64,000 nucleotides of DNA. It comes from Apium graveolens (Eukaryota > Streptophyta > Magnoliopsida > Apiales > Apiaceae). The position numbers and the translations under genes are program-made. The notes beneath the pieces were generated by a model that worked only from the letters and a program-made list of their open reading frames with translations, searched no databases and was not told the DNA's origin. The DNA lies in the NCBI RefSeq assembly GCF_009905375.1, contig NC_133653.1:99623261-99687260 (forward strand). Direction: 5' to 3'. Shown piece after piece: positions 46,649 to 58,900 of this stretch; the stretch's first letter is position 1; each line of letters begins with the position of its first letter.

Positions 46649-47330
46649 TCATAACTTTTTCTGGCACAATATGATCTTTTCCAATAATTCGGGCTGTATT
46701 GCTATCTCAAACAGCTTTTCGGTACCGGCTCCGGTTACCTTCACTACTATTTCCATTTTCTCAAAATCTCTTATAAACTCTCCAAAAGACATTATCATCT
46801 TGAGTCTCTCCTTTTTACTAAGGGCATCAGCCACCATATTGGCTTTCCCCGAATGATAAAGAATCTCCCAATCATAATTCTTGATTAGCTCTAACCGCCT
46901 CCTCTGGCGTATGTTGAGCTCTTTCTACGTAAGAATGTACTAGAGCACTTATGGCTTAGGTAATTCTCGCACTTCTCTCCATACAAGTAGTGCCTCCAAT
47001 CTTTAGGGTAAAACTATTGCCACGAGCCTAAGCTCATGGGCGGGGATATCGAATTTCATATTACCTTAATTGTCTTGACGCAGACGCGATTATCTTGCTG
47101 TGCTAAGAAGCACCCTAATTCCTTATGCGAAGCGTCACTTACAAATCACAAAATCTCCTTTTTCCATCCGGCAACGCCAGCATAGGGGCCATCACCAACC
47201 TCTGCTTCAGTTCTTGAAAGCTGTTCTCGCATTTCTCTGTCCATTCAAACTTCTCAGTCTTACGAGTAAGCCGCGTTAAAGGGGCTACTATCTTTACAAC
47301 TTGAACGAACCTACGGTAGTGACCGGCCAA
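46649..47330 (-). pseudogene. RT end and RNase H remnant of element C
   Basis: 47330-47139 encodes AGHYRRFVQ...PLTRLTRKTEKFEWTEKC, the RT-RNase H junction of gypsy elements. 46837-46649 encodes VADALSKKERLKM and QPELLEKI, the RNase H end and linker, close to element B at 25740-25580. The part between is broken. Confidence 0.8.
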
Positions 47331-47399
47331 TCCTACCTCTGGTAGTCGACCAAACCATGGTCATCAATTCATCAGTGGTCCTTTATCCAATCCTGTCAG

Positions 47400-47600
47400 G
47401 ATCCTCCATGGGATCCTCCTCAACAACTATCCCTTCTAGGACAACATCCTCAACCGCTAAATCCTCAATATCAACATCATCCGGTCCAGCATTAGGACAC
47501 TCTATCGGATCCACAATCCAATCTCCAATTAGTAATAAAATATCATCGCGATGTTGCTCCTCAACCTCAGGGTTCGGAGTCCCGCTACCATATACGATAA
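47400..47600 (-). pseudogene. Acidic remnant next to the PBS of element C
   Basis: The minus strand encodes a run of Asp, Glu, Val and Ile (GPDDVDIEDLAVEDVVLEG, then VVEEDPMEDP). It lies where element B has its extra upstream frame, and is joined almost directly to the RT remnant by a deletion of gag and protease. It may be a Gag N-terminus or the upstream protein. Confidence 0.5.
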
Positions 47601-47760
47601 CGAACTACGCTCCTATCACGATATTTATAAGGGTTCCCATAAGGGTTTTAACTGTCAGTACTACGTTAGGTAGTCCGACTATGAACTTGGCAAGAGTTCT
47701 TATTATCTTAGTGAACTTATTATCTTAACGTCCCATCATCTCTGAGGTTTATAACGCTTA

Positions 47761-47772
47761 GCTCTGATACCA
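47761..47772 (-). other. Primer-binding site of element C (Met tRNA type)
   Basis: The minus strand reads TGGTATCAGAGC, an exact match to the common Met site, four bases from the LTR. Confidence 0.88.
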
Positions 47773-47776
47773 TTTC

Positions 47777-50700
47777 TGTAACACCCCCAGATCCGGGGTC
47801 GGGGATCCGGGTCGTCACGAGTTCCATTTCCCTTAATAACACCCAATCTTAATAATTACTCAACTACTCTGTACTGTGACCCCACAATAAACACACACAC
47901 CACACGTTATAGTCTCAGAGATGAACATCCAAAAATAACCACAAGTCATTTTATTCCATAATTATCTGCCAATACACCTTAAAAGGTTTTCTGAATAAAT
48001 TTACATTTCTTTGCCATTATTACAATTCATAAATATAAATAAATCTGGTCCATCAAAAGTTGAAAGCCTAGCCTATTGGTAGTTCCTACCTCAGCTACGG
48101 CGGCATCAATGCTTCTAGAAAACTGCGGAACGTCTCCTAATCGCTTGCGAATCGGGAGCTTGGTTCTGTTCATCTTTTCTATCTGTTGTTGTGTGATGAA
48201 AGAAGAAAGCAAGGGTGAGCAGCAAGCCCACCAAAATAATATGTATAATGATTAATAGTATATGAGTCTACTCATAATACTCATGAAAATTTTGGTCAAA
48301 AGAAATGAACCAAGTTTGATATCTTAATGCGATGAAGTCGCAAAATATTCAGTATATATACATATATACTTTTCAAAATATTGGAAGTCCTCTTCCATGC
48401 ATAATATACACCAAGTCCCAGTGTATAACTGTATAAAAAAAATATCATTGCAAGGTGATCTCATATATCTAACCTTGTCTCAACGTTTTTCTGAAAATCT
48501 TTGTCATTCATAAGACAATTATTAATTAGATATAAGTTTAAAAGATGAGGTTACCAAATACCCCAATATACTTATATCTTTCCCAATACTACTTGAACTA
48601 CCACCGTTCAAGTTATAATCAGTTTCAAAAGTTCATCACATAGATGAGACTACAAGACAAGATTTGAATAGATTCAATCTTTGAAATATTATTGAATGAA
48701 ATAAAGTTACGAGATACTTTATTTAGTCCCGATATATATATATCCACATATATATATCTCTTAAACATTTCCTGGAACCTCTGTTATGTAAAGTATGAAC
48801 AGAGTTTGAAACACCCAATGAATTTTGGAAAGGAAATGAATTTTGGCATAAACCCGATATCTCGCTGATCAGGCAAAGATACCAATAAGTAACCTTTTCT
48901 ACCAGTAGATGGATGAATTCCTCACCGGTCATCACCCTGGCCGCATTAGGACCTCGCGCTCGACCGTACCCCGGTCCCTCACGCGTTGATGGACTGCCAC
49001 CCAGCCACTTACACAATAATAGACCGTACCCCGGCCTGTCGCTTATGCCGACTCAATGAGATGGGCTTACTTCCCGAATGTTGGGCAAGTAATCAATTCA
49101 TTTACCAAATCTGCAACCTCGTTGTGAATATAAAATACACCACAGAGCCGGATTCCCCAGGTTTTGAGCGAGTATTTAAATCCCCTTAAAAAGGAAGATC
49201 TTAAATATAAAAATGAGTTTTGGGATCCACTCTGACTTTTAAAAATCATTTTGAAGACTCGAAAACACTTTAAAGAGTGTTTGGAGTAAGGCTGATTTAA
49301 TGAAGTAAATCAGTCCCCAGAATTTTTAGAAGTGACTGAATATTATTATTTAATATAATATTCCCATAAAGAATAATCTTTATAAAAATAATAGAAGTAG
49401 AAGTATTAAAACTTATACTTGAAACGAGTATTAAATAACCCAAGATATACTTATATGAAAGTATTATCTTTATTTGAATAATCGAAAATAAGTTTGATTA
49501 TTGACATCTTATTCTTTAATAAAATAAAGAATATATTTCAGCAAATAATCGGAGTCATAGATCCTCAAATGAATATTCAAATAATATTCAATAATTAAAA
49601 TAAGCTGAGTCATAATACCTCGAATGAATATTATAAATAATATTCATTAAATAAAATAAAAGGAGTCATAAGCCCTCGAATAATATTCGAAATAATATTC
49701 AAATATAAAATAGAGTTTAAAGTTATCGAATAAATCTTATTCGATTAATAGTTTGGAAAACTATAACCATATATATATATGAATATATATATAAATAAAT
49801 ATCCATATCCATATATATAAAATCTACTCGGGATCCTCGACTCCCGGTTTTTGAAAACATTTTCACCTTTGAGTCCCTATACTAAGGGTATATGCAAGAT
49901 ACAACTATCCTCTAGCATAGGTATTATCAAATAAACCAACAGATATATATCTCAAGAATATAAAAAGGCATGCATATATACCATATCACATACTACAATA
50001 TATCGTAACATTTGCTAAATAACAATCATGCAATATCACAAGATAATGCATAAACATACATTTACATCACAACAACAGTGTATCGGATAGAATACTTGCC
50101 TGAGCGACTGGGGTTACGAATGGCTCGGGACGAGTCTGGTAACCTATAAACAACAAGTAAGTTGGAATTAAACCAAAGTCACTTGTAAATCTATACTTTA
50201 ACTAACTTAGACTCTAACGCTTGTTTTGCGCTCACTGATTCGCTTAAGTCACTCGGGTACCCTCGGCTCCACCATTTTTAATAATTTAACCTTTACGAGT
50301 TTTAAAGTGATTCCTTCGCGAGTGTCTTACCAACTGCCTAACACACTTACCATAAATGTTTCACACATTAATTAACCCTTTTTGGTCTTTAACCTACATT
50401 CCAAAGTAAGGCGAGGGAAAAAGTTTCGTTCGCGAAACGCCGTTACTTGAAACGGTCGTTTCTCCTAAACCGTAAATCGGAATCGAACGAACTACATATC
50501 AAAACGAAGCTCGTAACATGAGCTATCTAAACATGGCAGTGGTCACAATCTAGCAGGGGGTTCTCGGGTCCTAATGCTATGCACAAAAACAGTCCAAAGA
50601 AAATCGGACGTTACGACGGCTATGTTTACGCGATTACCAATGTTTAAACTACTCCAATTAACCACCAACCAACTCATAACCATCAATACAACAAAACTTC

Positions 50701-51850
50701 ACCTAAACCATACCACATCAGTCCATAATCTCCAAGGTTTTCAACTCAAACAACCACAATCAAGACCTATGAACTATAATCAAGCTTCAATTACCAAAAC
50801 ACTTCCAAATCAAACCAAACTACTAATAATCACAATCCATGCTTCTCATTTCACAACACCAACCATTAAACTTACTAACAAATAAAGTAAAGGCTAGGGT
50901 TTGAAGTTTATACCTTCCTTGGGAGGTGTTAAGTTTCTAGGAAGCCTTAGGGAGCCTCCTACAAGCTTGATCTTTCCAAAGAAATCAAGAACACAAAGTT
51001 AGGCTTTGAAGTTTCTAAAAGTCCGATTTAAAGAACTGTAAAAATGAGGGTCTTACCATGATTATTTGGACGAGACTTGTGAACAAGAGTTTTAGGCCAT
51101 CTCAATACCTTTCCAATGAGCTATAGAACACAATATTTGAGTGAGAAATGAAGGAGATACAGCAGTTTTAGTGTTCTGATTCTGTTTTGGCCGAGAGCAT
51201 GAAGAACAATGCCTTGGTTTCTTTTTGATTTTGATGAAAAATGATTTGCTTGGCTTGGTTGCTTGGTTTTTGTGCTTGCTTTAGTCAATTACCTTCTTGC
51301 CCTTGAATTTGTGTGGTTACAAAGCCACCACACCTCCTTCCTTCCCATGTCATGCTTATGTCACCTTGCACATGTCATAATGCTCCCACTTGTCCACACC
51401 TTGTGGTTTGATGATGTCACAATCCCTGGCTTCTTGTACAAGCTTGTCTCTTGGTCACTTATTTGTTTTACGGTTCGCTTATCTTTCGTTCTCGTTTATC
51501 GTTTGAGGGATCATACCCGGGATCTTATTACTTAGGTTCCCTTAACCTTTCTCAATATATTATATTCCTTTTATGATCCTCTCCTATAATCCTTTAATTT
51601 AAATCCTTTTTATCCTGTTACCTTATACTCAATTCTCTCCGTATCTAGTGAATTTCCGGGAAAAATCAAAGTGTTCGGATTTGGATTCTGACGATCTTTA
51701 CATACACTTATATCCCATATAAAGTACTAATAAAATCTCAGAATATCCATATCAGAACCCCTACATAGTGTGGCATGAAAAGTTTTCTCATTCAGCAAAA
51801 ACACTATTCATAAGGGTTTCAAAAATTTCCCAAAAATTGGGGTTATTACA
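47777..51850 (-). repeat. 5' LTR of element C (4,074 bp)
   Basis: Nearly identical to 38128-42202. It is followed by the target duplication CAAAA at 51851-51855. Confidence 0.95.
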
Positions 51851-51855
51851 CAAAA
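51851..51855. repeat. Target-site duplication, right copy (element C)
   Basis: CAAAA, identical to 38123-38127. The following T at 51856 completes the right target duplication of the MULE. Confidence 0.9.
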
Positions 51856-52946
51856 TAAGTCATGTTTTGTATTGCAAGCGCTTTAAACTATTCAACCTTG
51901 AACCCTGATCATATCATTGAACTTGAGATGTAAGCTTAATTTCTTGTAAATCACCGATGTTGATTTCCTAGATATTAAACCATACAAATATAATACTACT
52001 CCACAAGTACATACACACCATAAACCAAATACTGAAACATAATTACTTGAGCATACAGAAACCTATATACCCTATAATACCCTATAACATCAAAGATCTA
52101 TACCATGTTTTATCATTGAACCATTGTTCATCAGATACCTGATTCTTCAATAGGCTTGAAGGCGTTCTTCATATATATACCTTGATATACGCTGGTGATA
52201 CTTATGAAATGTCTTGTGCTCTGAGATAAATGTTTTATCAATATTAATTATGTTTCTGTTTTATTGAATTACAATGGTTATCATATTGAATCGTTTTAGA
52301 ATTGGATGGTTTTATAAATGTGGACCAGATTTATGGTCGGACCAAATTTGTGGTCATGATAGGCTAATGTGTGCCTTGGATCCAGTATATAGAGCAAAGC
52401 TGGGAGCCTTGCTCGGGGTTAGTGCGTGACTGATCAGCAGCCTAACCTTGGTTTTTAAAATGAAAAGTGAATATCCAATTCTAATCATTGCTTATCCAGA
52501 AAATTGATTCTTCTGAATCATTTCAATTGATCATTGTTGAACCTCATTTATTGCTATTATGACTTGCTGAGCTAGTTATCTCACTCTTGAAAATCTGTTT
52601 ATGTTATTTTATAGTTGAAAAGGAAATTGTTGGTAACGAGGATTCCCAGTCCAGTGTGCAAGTTAGGATTCCGGGATAAGTTGGATCGAGTTAGCAGGAG
52701 CTTTATATTGTAGATGAGTTATGTAAGATTGTAAGAATGATATCATTATCAGCTGTAAGTTGAACTAGTTGGGATTTGGTACGATATAATGAAAATAAGG
52801 TTGTGGCTTATTTTCATACTTTAACCTGTTGTGATCCGTGGTTGTGTAAAGAAGGGTCAATACATATAACATTTTATATACAGGTTTATATATTATGTGT
52901 GTGTTGTGAACCCCAAAATTTTGACCCGGGTTTGAAGGGCATCACA
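51856..52946 (+). repeat. Element E, right part: end of the plus-oriented LTR-like sequence
   Basis: It continues from 33380 once the MULE and element C are removed. The end, CCCGGGTTTGAAGGGCATCACA, resembles the ends of the B LTRs (CCCGGGTTTGGAGGGAGTTACA) although the rest is a different family. No primer-binding site follows, so it is a solo LTR or the 3' LTR of an element whose interior is lost. Confidence 0.55.
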
Positions 52947-53516
52947 AATGATGTATTACTAGATGCCGTTTATTGTTTACAACTTTAAGTTAGATCTAAA
53001 ATTGGTCGCCAACGTAATAATAACCTATAGGGTTACACACAAAGAATGCTTGAAGGATTATTTAATTTAAATTGAATTTAAATTATATTAAAGTAATTCG
53101 AATTATTTATAATATTAATTAATTATGACTTAATTAATTAGATAAATAATGGTATTCGAATTTAATAATATTAATTAAGAAATTCAGTTTTTAAATAATT
53201 AAGTGTGACTTAATTATTATACAAATAGGAATTTTGAATTAATAATAACTCATAATTACTTAAGAGTTATAATTCATTTTTCTACTCTCTATATAATATC
53301 TTTTGTGGCTGATTTTGTGTGAATTTTTATTTTACTAAAACCCTAGCCACCAAGAGAGAAGATGGAGAGAGAAAGAAGAAACGAGTTTGTGCTAGTACAC
53401 ATCCAATCCTCGAGTTCAAGCATTCGTGTGGATACCGATAGAGCGTAGATCGCGAGAGCGGGATGCGTGGTGATTGAACAATCTTTGGATCTGCATTATT
53501 CAACCAATTTATAAAA
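52947..53516 (+). repeat. Second, truncated copy of the element F LTR
   Basis: It aligns with 6860-7428 with roughly 93 percent identity, including CTCTATATAATATC, AAACCCTAGCCACCAAG and CAACCAATTTATAAA. The left end was displaced by element E and the right end by element D. Confidence 0.85.
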
Positions 53517-54102
53517 GGGGGGGGGTGAATACAGTGTATAGCACAATCAAATCGAACTTTAATAACTCAAGTAACAGAAAATGAACTTTATTCAAAATAA
53601 TAAACTCTATTACAGTATGGAACTGTCCTCTCTCAGTGATGAACAAATATCACGAGAGCTGCTAGGGTTACAATGAATAATCTTCTCGATAATGATAACA
53701 CTTATAGTGTAAACCCTATGTCTATGTTTATATACTACACACTTACAAGATAATCGCTAATTGATATGGAATATAATTCTGCTTCCTAAAATATATCAAT
53801 CAGATATCTTTTCTTCCAAGTATTCTATTCTTCAAAGAATTCCTTCTTCATGCATATCTCTTCTTATGTTTGTCTCGATCTTCTCTTCCTGTATATCAGC
53901 TGCCTTCCTTATCTGAATGTTTCCTTTAAGTCCTGATATTATCTTGTGATAAATATCTCCTGAACCTTAAGTACTGATAACTTAAGTTCTGACTTCAGTA
54001 TAAGTGCTGATTTCAGTTAAGTACTGATTTGTCCTGTTTAAGTAAGATCTGAAAACTAAACATAAATCTCATTAGTCATGACATTATCAAATATATCTAA
54101 CA
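53517..54102 (-). repeat. 3' LTR of element D, outer end truncated
   Basis: The inner edge is TGTTAGATATATT (minus strand, at 54102). The outer edge should end CTAACA after a C-rich run, but the sequence stops in nine G residues on the plus strand (53517-53525) and passes straight into the F LTR copy. About 30-40 bases are missing. A TATA-like sequence lies at about 53727-53735 (minus strand GTATATAAA). Confidence 0.8.
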
Positions 54103-54115
54103 ACTCCCCCAAATT
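54103..54115 (-). other. Polypurine tract of element D
   Basis: The minus strand reads AATTTGGGGGAGT against the LTR edge. Confidence 0.8.
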
Positions 54116-54293
54116 GTAAATTAGCATAATATACAAGTTAACAGATATTTGATGATGTCAAAAACATTAAGTACAAATGCATGAGAATTTGACTAGATAA
54201 CTACAACTTACAGTCCTTTAACTTTAACTTCTGATAACAACTTCAGTCTGTATTCATATCAGAATTTGAGCAGTTGTAGATCTTGACTTGGCT

Positions 54294-57200
54294 TCATCTT
54301 CTGATCTCTCTGATGTCAGGAGTTGTTCTGAGATAGTTCTTTAACAAACATCTCTCAGCATATTTGAGTTCATCGATCATCCTCCTTTTAGCATCTTTAA
54401 GTTCTGCAGAATCTTCACCAGTTTCAAAGATTGCAGCCCTGAGATCATTAATTTTAGCTTTCTTTATGTCCTGATCCAGTCTGATCAAATACGCCTTATC
54501 AGACTCAAGATTGAATTCCACAGCCCTGTAACCCAGAAAGGTAGTTATAATCTTAGCAGAGTCAGGCTTCATCTCAACAATATCACCCTTGTGATCTCTG
54601 TACTTTGGAAGATATGTGCTATCAGACTTAACAGAATAAAGCCTTTTCTGTCTCTGAATCTGACTCTTCAAATAGTTTGCAGCACTTTCTGTTATTTTGT
54701 CATTCACTTGAAGTAAGAATAATACATGTTCCAATTCTTCATAATACTTCAGTGGAATGGCATTTTCCCTTATATGATAAACCCTACCATCTGTCATGAA
54801 GTACAACAAGATGTGTTCTTTCAAGTAGGTTTAGTAAACCATCTATACAGATTCTAGTTGATTCAATCTTTCAGGAGTTGCTCCAATATCTGGTTCACTT
54901 AAGGAAGTTGGATCATTGGTTGTGTTATGTATTCATCTTTCATCAGCACTTCCCAATCCAGTTTTATCTCTTGCTTACTTTCCAGTAACCACTCTTGCTT
55001 CAAAACCACTTGCAGCAGTCTTCAAAGGTTGAGTCTGTTTGGCTTTGGTGAATCCTGGTAGGAGTATCTTTGAAGATTTCGTATGAGCAATGTCAGGGGT
55101 TTCCTTTGATTTATCTTCTGATATCAAGTTAACTTGAGCTATGTCAGAGGTTACTTGCTTCTTTGAGATATCAGAGCTAACTCTATCTTTACCCTGAACA
55201 ACTTGAGCCATGTCAGAGGTTGTCTTAGAAATTTTTCTTGAAGTCAGAGCAAGATCAACATCTTCAATAATAATTTCTTCATCCACAGGAGGCACATAAA
55301 CCTTGATAGGTTCACCAAATTTCTCTTTGCCCTTGGACCTTGGATCTATCTACAATTGTGATTTAGTCTTGGTTGCTTCAGGATTTGTTTTTTCCTTTAT
55401 CACAATGCCTTTGGTCTTTGGAAGTTTCTTTTTACCAACAGAAGCTTTAGATTTAGATTTGACTTTTTCTGACTTCAATCTAGCTTCTTCTTCCATCAGA
55501 CTCTCAAAGTCCATTCCTGGATTTTCCTTAAGAAATAACTGTCTTGATAATTCTTCATCAAGATCCAAAAGTTCATCAGAACTTATCCTTTTACCAGTAG
55601 CAGAAGTAATTCTTTTTCCAGCATCAGAACTTGTCCTGTGACTTGTAATTTCAGCTCTTCTTGATGAGAAACTTCTACCTTGACCATGACCTCCACCCAT
55701 TCCAGAGTTTCCCTGGTCATCTTTTTCATCATCCTTCCCCTTCAGTGTCTGATTAGTTTTGCATTTGGACTTAATTACTTTCTCCCCCTTTTTGGCATCA
55801 GCAGGTAAGAGAAGAGAGACAAGCAATTCCACTGAGGCTTGGATTTCATCGAGTTGAGATTGCTGAAAAGCTTGATGTTTCAAAATATCATCAAGCTGAG
55901 ACTGTTGCTTCTCTTGGGTCTTCTCAATGTAAGCAACTCTGTCAAAGGTAGGTTGGAAGAATTTGTTCTTATCAAGTTTCCTAGTCATATCTTGCTTGAG
56001 CAATTCTTCCTTAACTTGACGTAACTTTGCATGAGTTGTTGAATGGAGACCTTGCAGATGTCTAGTACTCAATGCAGTGACTCGAAGCTGTGTCTTGAAA
56101 TCATCATTAATTAACATTTCATCAACTTTTTCCAAGTGCTCAGCAAGAATCTTTTCAGCTGGAACAAAGGTAACTGAGTTCTATTCCTTAGTCCACTCCT
56201 GTCCTCTAGGAGTTTCACTCCAAGGTACTGGTGCTTCTCCTCGTACAAACTTCTTGACTAGTTCAGATTTAGAAATAGTTTGTGGAGGTGCATGTCCAGA
56301 AGGACCAGCTTCATCAGCATCTGCATGTGGAGCAGCATCACCAGTATCATCTGCATTTACAGCATCAGAACTTACAGAATCAACATTTTCTGATAAAACA
56401 ACAGTATGAGAAGCAATCGAGGCTTCAGTATCATCCTCTAAGTGCTGATCTGTTTCCAAGTTCTGATCAACAGCCATATCCTGATGTTCACCTATAGTCT
56501 AATCATCAACATCTAGATGCAGAGAAGGTGTGGTAGATAATTCTGGAGTTTGAGTAGCATCAGTAACAGGTGTTGTTGATGGATTAATTGCTGATGGAGC
56601 TTCTAAGTAGAGAACCTCAGGCACAACCAGGTTTTGAATATCAATTTCAGCACTTGTGCCTAGGTCTACAGGAGATACAGTTTCATGTACAGGAGACACA
56701 GATGGTGTGTTTGCCTTGTCTGTAGCAGCTTCCTGAGGTGGGGACAATGAAGAAGGAGATGCAGTAGCTTCAGCAAATTCTGGTTCTTTTGAGATCAGGG
56801 ATTCCTGATCTCCTTCCTTAGCTGCTGCTTCCTCATCATCTGAAGCTGGCCTTTTAGCTCTCTGTTTCTTGTATCTCTTAGAAGGTGGGGATTCCTTGGG
56901 AGGTTCAGCAGAAGTCATTCTTCTAAGCCTTTTGAGAAGCTTAGATCCCCCAATTCCAGAATCCTTCTGAGAAGGAACCTTCTCAGCTTCTTTAACAACA
57001 GGTTCTGATGCAGAAACATGTTCCTCACTATCAGACTCATCTCTCAGAACAATCCTCCTTCTCTTCTGTGGTGTCTGAGGAACAGTCTTTGTCCTCTTGG
57101 GCTTGGAAGATGAAGGCTTCACAGTAGGTGCTGAGGATGAAGGTTGAGCTGTATGTGAAGGTGTGAGATATGTTTTAAGATATGTTCTGAGGGAGGGTTG

Positions 57201-58097
57201 AGGTATAGATGTATCTATGGTTTGTTCTGATGGTTGGTGTGATGTTTGAGATGTGGTGGTAGATTGAACATCAGGATAAACAGATCTATAAGTTTGAGGA
57301 TCAGCATTTACCAGGATCTGTTTTACATACTGAGGTATCTGTAAAGGTCTAACCACCGTTTTCTTAAGGTCAGCATTTACCAAGTCATTAAAAGCCCGTT
57401 TTGCAAGTTTAAAAGGTGGAATTAAAGAAATGGCTAGTTGAGGGTCATCAGCACAGCAAAAGGTATATATAAGCTGACAGAATCTAGCAAAGTAAACTAC
57501 ATTTCTATCCTCTGTCATCCTATCCCCTATAAAACCTAGCACAGCACTTGAAAAATCAAAATGAGTTTGGTTAATAATAGAATACCCGATGTGCTGACTC
57601 ATTATTGGAATGTCATCAAAGTTGGAACACTTATTTCCGAATGCTTTAGTGATGCAGTCGAAGAAAAAGCTCCATTCCTTTCTGATATGTGCTCGTTTCA
57701 ACTGTCCAAGCTTGGCCAAACTCTTCTCATACCCCAAATTGGCCATGAGCTGCTGTAGAGCTGGTTCCTCCGGTGTTGAGAAAATGCAGCCTTCTGGTAA
57801 ATGTAAAGCCTTGCGAACTGTTCCAGGAGTTACCACATGTTCAGAATCATCCACTTCAAAAACAATGCTGGGAGTACCATTAGCACCACCATTATCAAAA
57901 TGGCCAGTCCGCCAAAACGTCAGAACTTGTTGGCTTGAAAAGACTGAAGGCTGGGTCAATGCGTACCCAATTTCACTGTGTGCAAGAAAATCTTGCACAA
58001 AATGCAACTCAGACGGAGCTTCATCATTGTTTAGGATTGCAGCATAGTTTTTGGGAACGAACTTAGCTCCATCGATGATCAAATCCTTAGGTGCCAT
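54294..58097 (-). pseudogene. SIRE accessory protein gene in element D (1,268 codons, stops but no frameshift)
   Basis: One frame runs from the ATG at 58097 to 54294, broken only by stops at 56499, 56181, 55350, 54975, 54933, 54843 and 54831. The N-terminal 250 residues form a folded-looking domain (FVQDFLAHSEIGYALTQP, HLPEGCIFSTPEEPALQQLM). From memory, relatives in Asteraceae genomes are often labelled 'synaptobrevin, longin-like', a label I would not trust. A Ser/Thr/Pro-rich basic linker follows, with PQKRRRIVLRDESDSEE, then an acidic stretch and a coiled coil (55870-56130; repeated QQSQLDEI/QQSQLDDI). The conserved C-terminal domain is at 54294-54800. It sits where SIRE elements place their env-like frame, but I see no signal peptide or convincing membrane segment. 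Confidence 0.75.
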
Positions 58098-58754
58098 GAG
58101 AAAATTTTAAAATTAAGATTGCATGTAAGGTGTTTGATAAAATGTCTGTATGAAAAACCAACGTCAGGAGATGAGAGAGAGTAAAAGCAAAGAAAGAGAG
58201 ATAAAGTGTAAAAATAAATAAAAGATTGTATAATCTTCTCTCTCTCTTACTTATACTTTGTTAAAAAAAATAACCGTTGGACACCTGTCAGACATGCAGC
58301 AATAATGAATAGTTAATGGGCACGGAAAACAATAATCATTACTTATCACATTCAGTTTTTCAAGGAAAAACCGTTCCACTTACTCAGTAATCCCATTAAT
58401 TAAGGTAAGTCAGTTTTAATTCAAAATTTAAACTGTTCCCACTTAATTAATCATTGTTACTGCAAAATCAATATTCTGAAAAAAAAAATCAAGTGTGAGA
58501 ATGACCAAAAAAATAAATCAAGTAAACAAGTAATGATATATTAAAATCAGAACTTAATTTAAATAAAAAATTAAAAATGGTCATCAGAATATGGATATAT
58601 CAGGATTTAACAGTGCAGTAAAATTACAAACATCTCAGAAACAGAATCTTGCAAAAATAAGAAATTCTATTAATATATTAAGAGAATACATCCATGAAAT
58701 TAAAATTACATCAGAGTATTACAAGATTGTCCTAAGCTTGTGCCATTCCTGCTG

Positions 58755-58820
58755 CTAGTCCTCACAGCTCAACTCCATGTTGAAGGTTTCATAGTTCAAA
58801 AATATATTGTAGTTAACCAT
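58755..58820 (-). CDS. Micro-ORF with its own TATA box in element D
   Basis: An ATG at 58820 opens 21 codons (MVNYNIFLNYETFNMELSCED) up to a TAG at 58755; 11 further codons are readable to the next stop (QQEWHKLRTIL). I do not recognise it. What makes it worth listing is the leader: a TATA box about 75 bases upstream and a C/T-rich 5' segment. It may be the first exon or the remains of a captured gene. Confidence 0.3.
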   Translation of the reverse strand: MVNYNIFLNYETFNMELSCED

Positions 58821-58890
58821 GATTTTGTTAATATGAAGGAAAAGAGAGTGAGTGGTTAAGAAATGATGTGTAGGATGAAGTGAGATGATG

Positions 58891-58900
58891 GTTTATATAG
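58891..58900 (-). promoter_or_regulatory. TATA box upstream of the micro-ORF
   Basis: The minus strand reads GCCTATATAAACC (about 58890-58902), a near-consensus plant TATA box. A start about 30 bases downstream would leave a leader of roughly 40 bases before the ATG at 58820. Confidence 0.5.

Larger units (their letters stand above)
38128..51850 (-). mobile_element. Element C: recently moved, internally ruined Tekay-like gypsy element (13.7 kb)
   Basis: LTRs of 4,075 and 4,074 bp differ at only about a dozen positions that I could find by eye, and the 5-bp target duplication is exact. PBS (47761-47772) and PPT (42203-42217) are correct. The 5.6-kb interior retains only fragments: an acidic remnant, the end of RT with part of RNase H, and the end of integrase with a chromodomain. 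Gag, protease and most of RT and integrase are missing. It must have been mobilised by another element's proteins. Confidence 0.93.

Noticed and set aside
47357..47728. Ser/Thr-rich plus-strand frame in element C
   Set aside because: It is the complement of the acidic minus-strand remnant next to the PBS.
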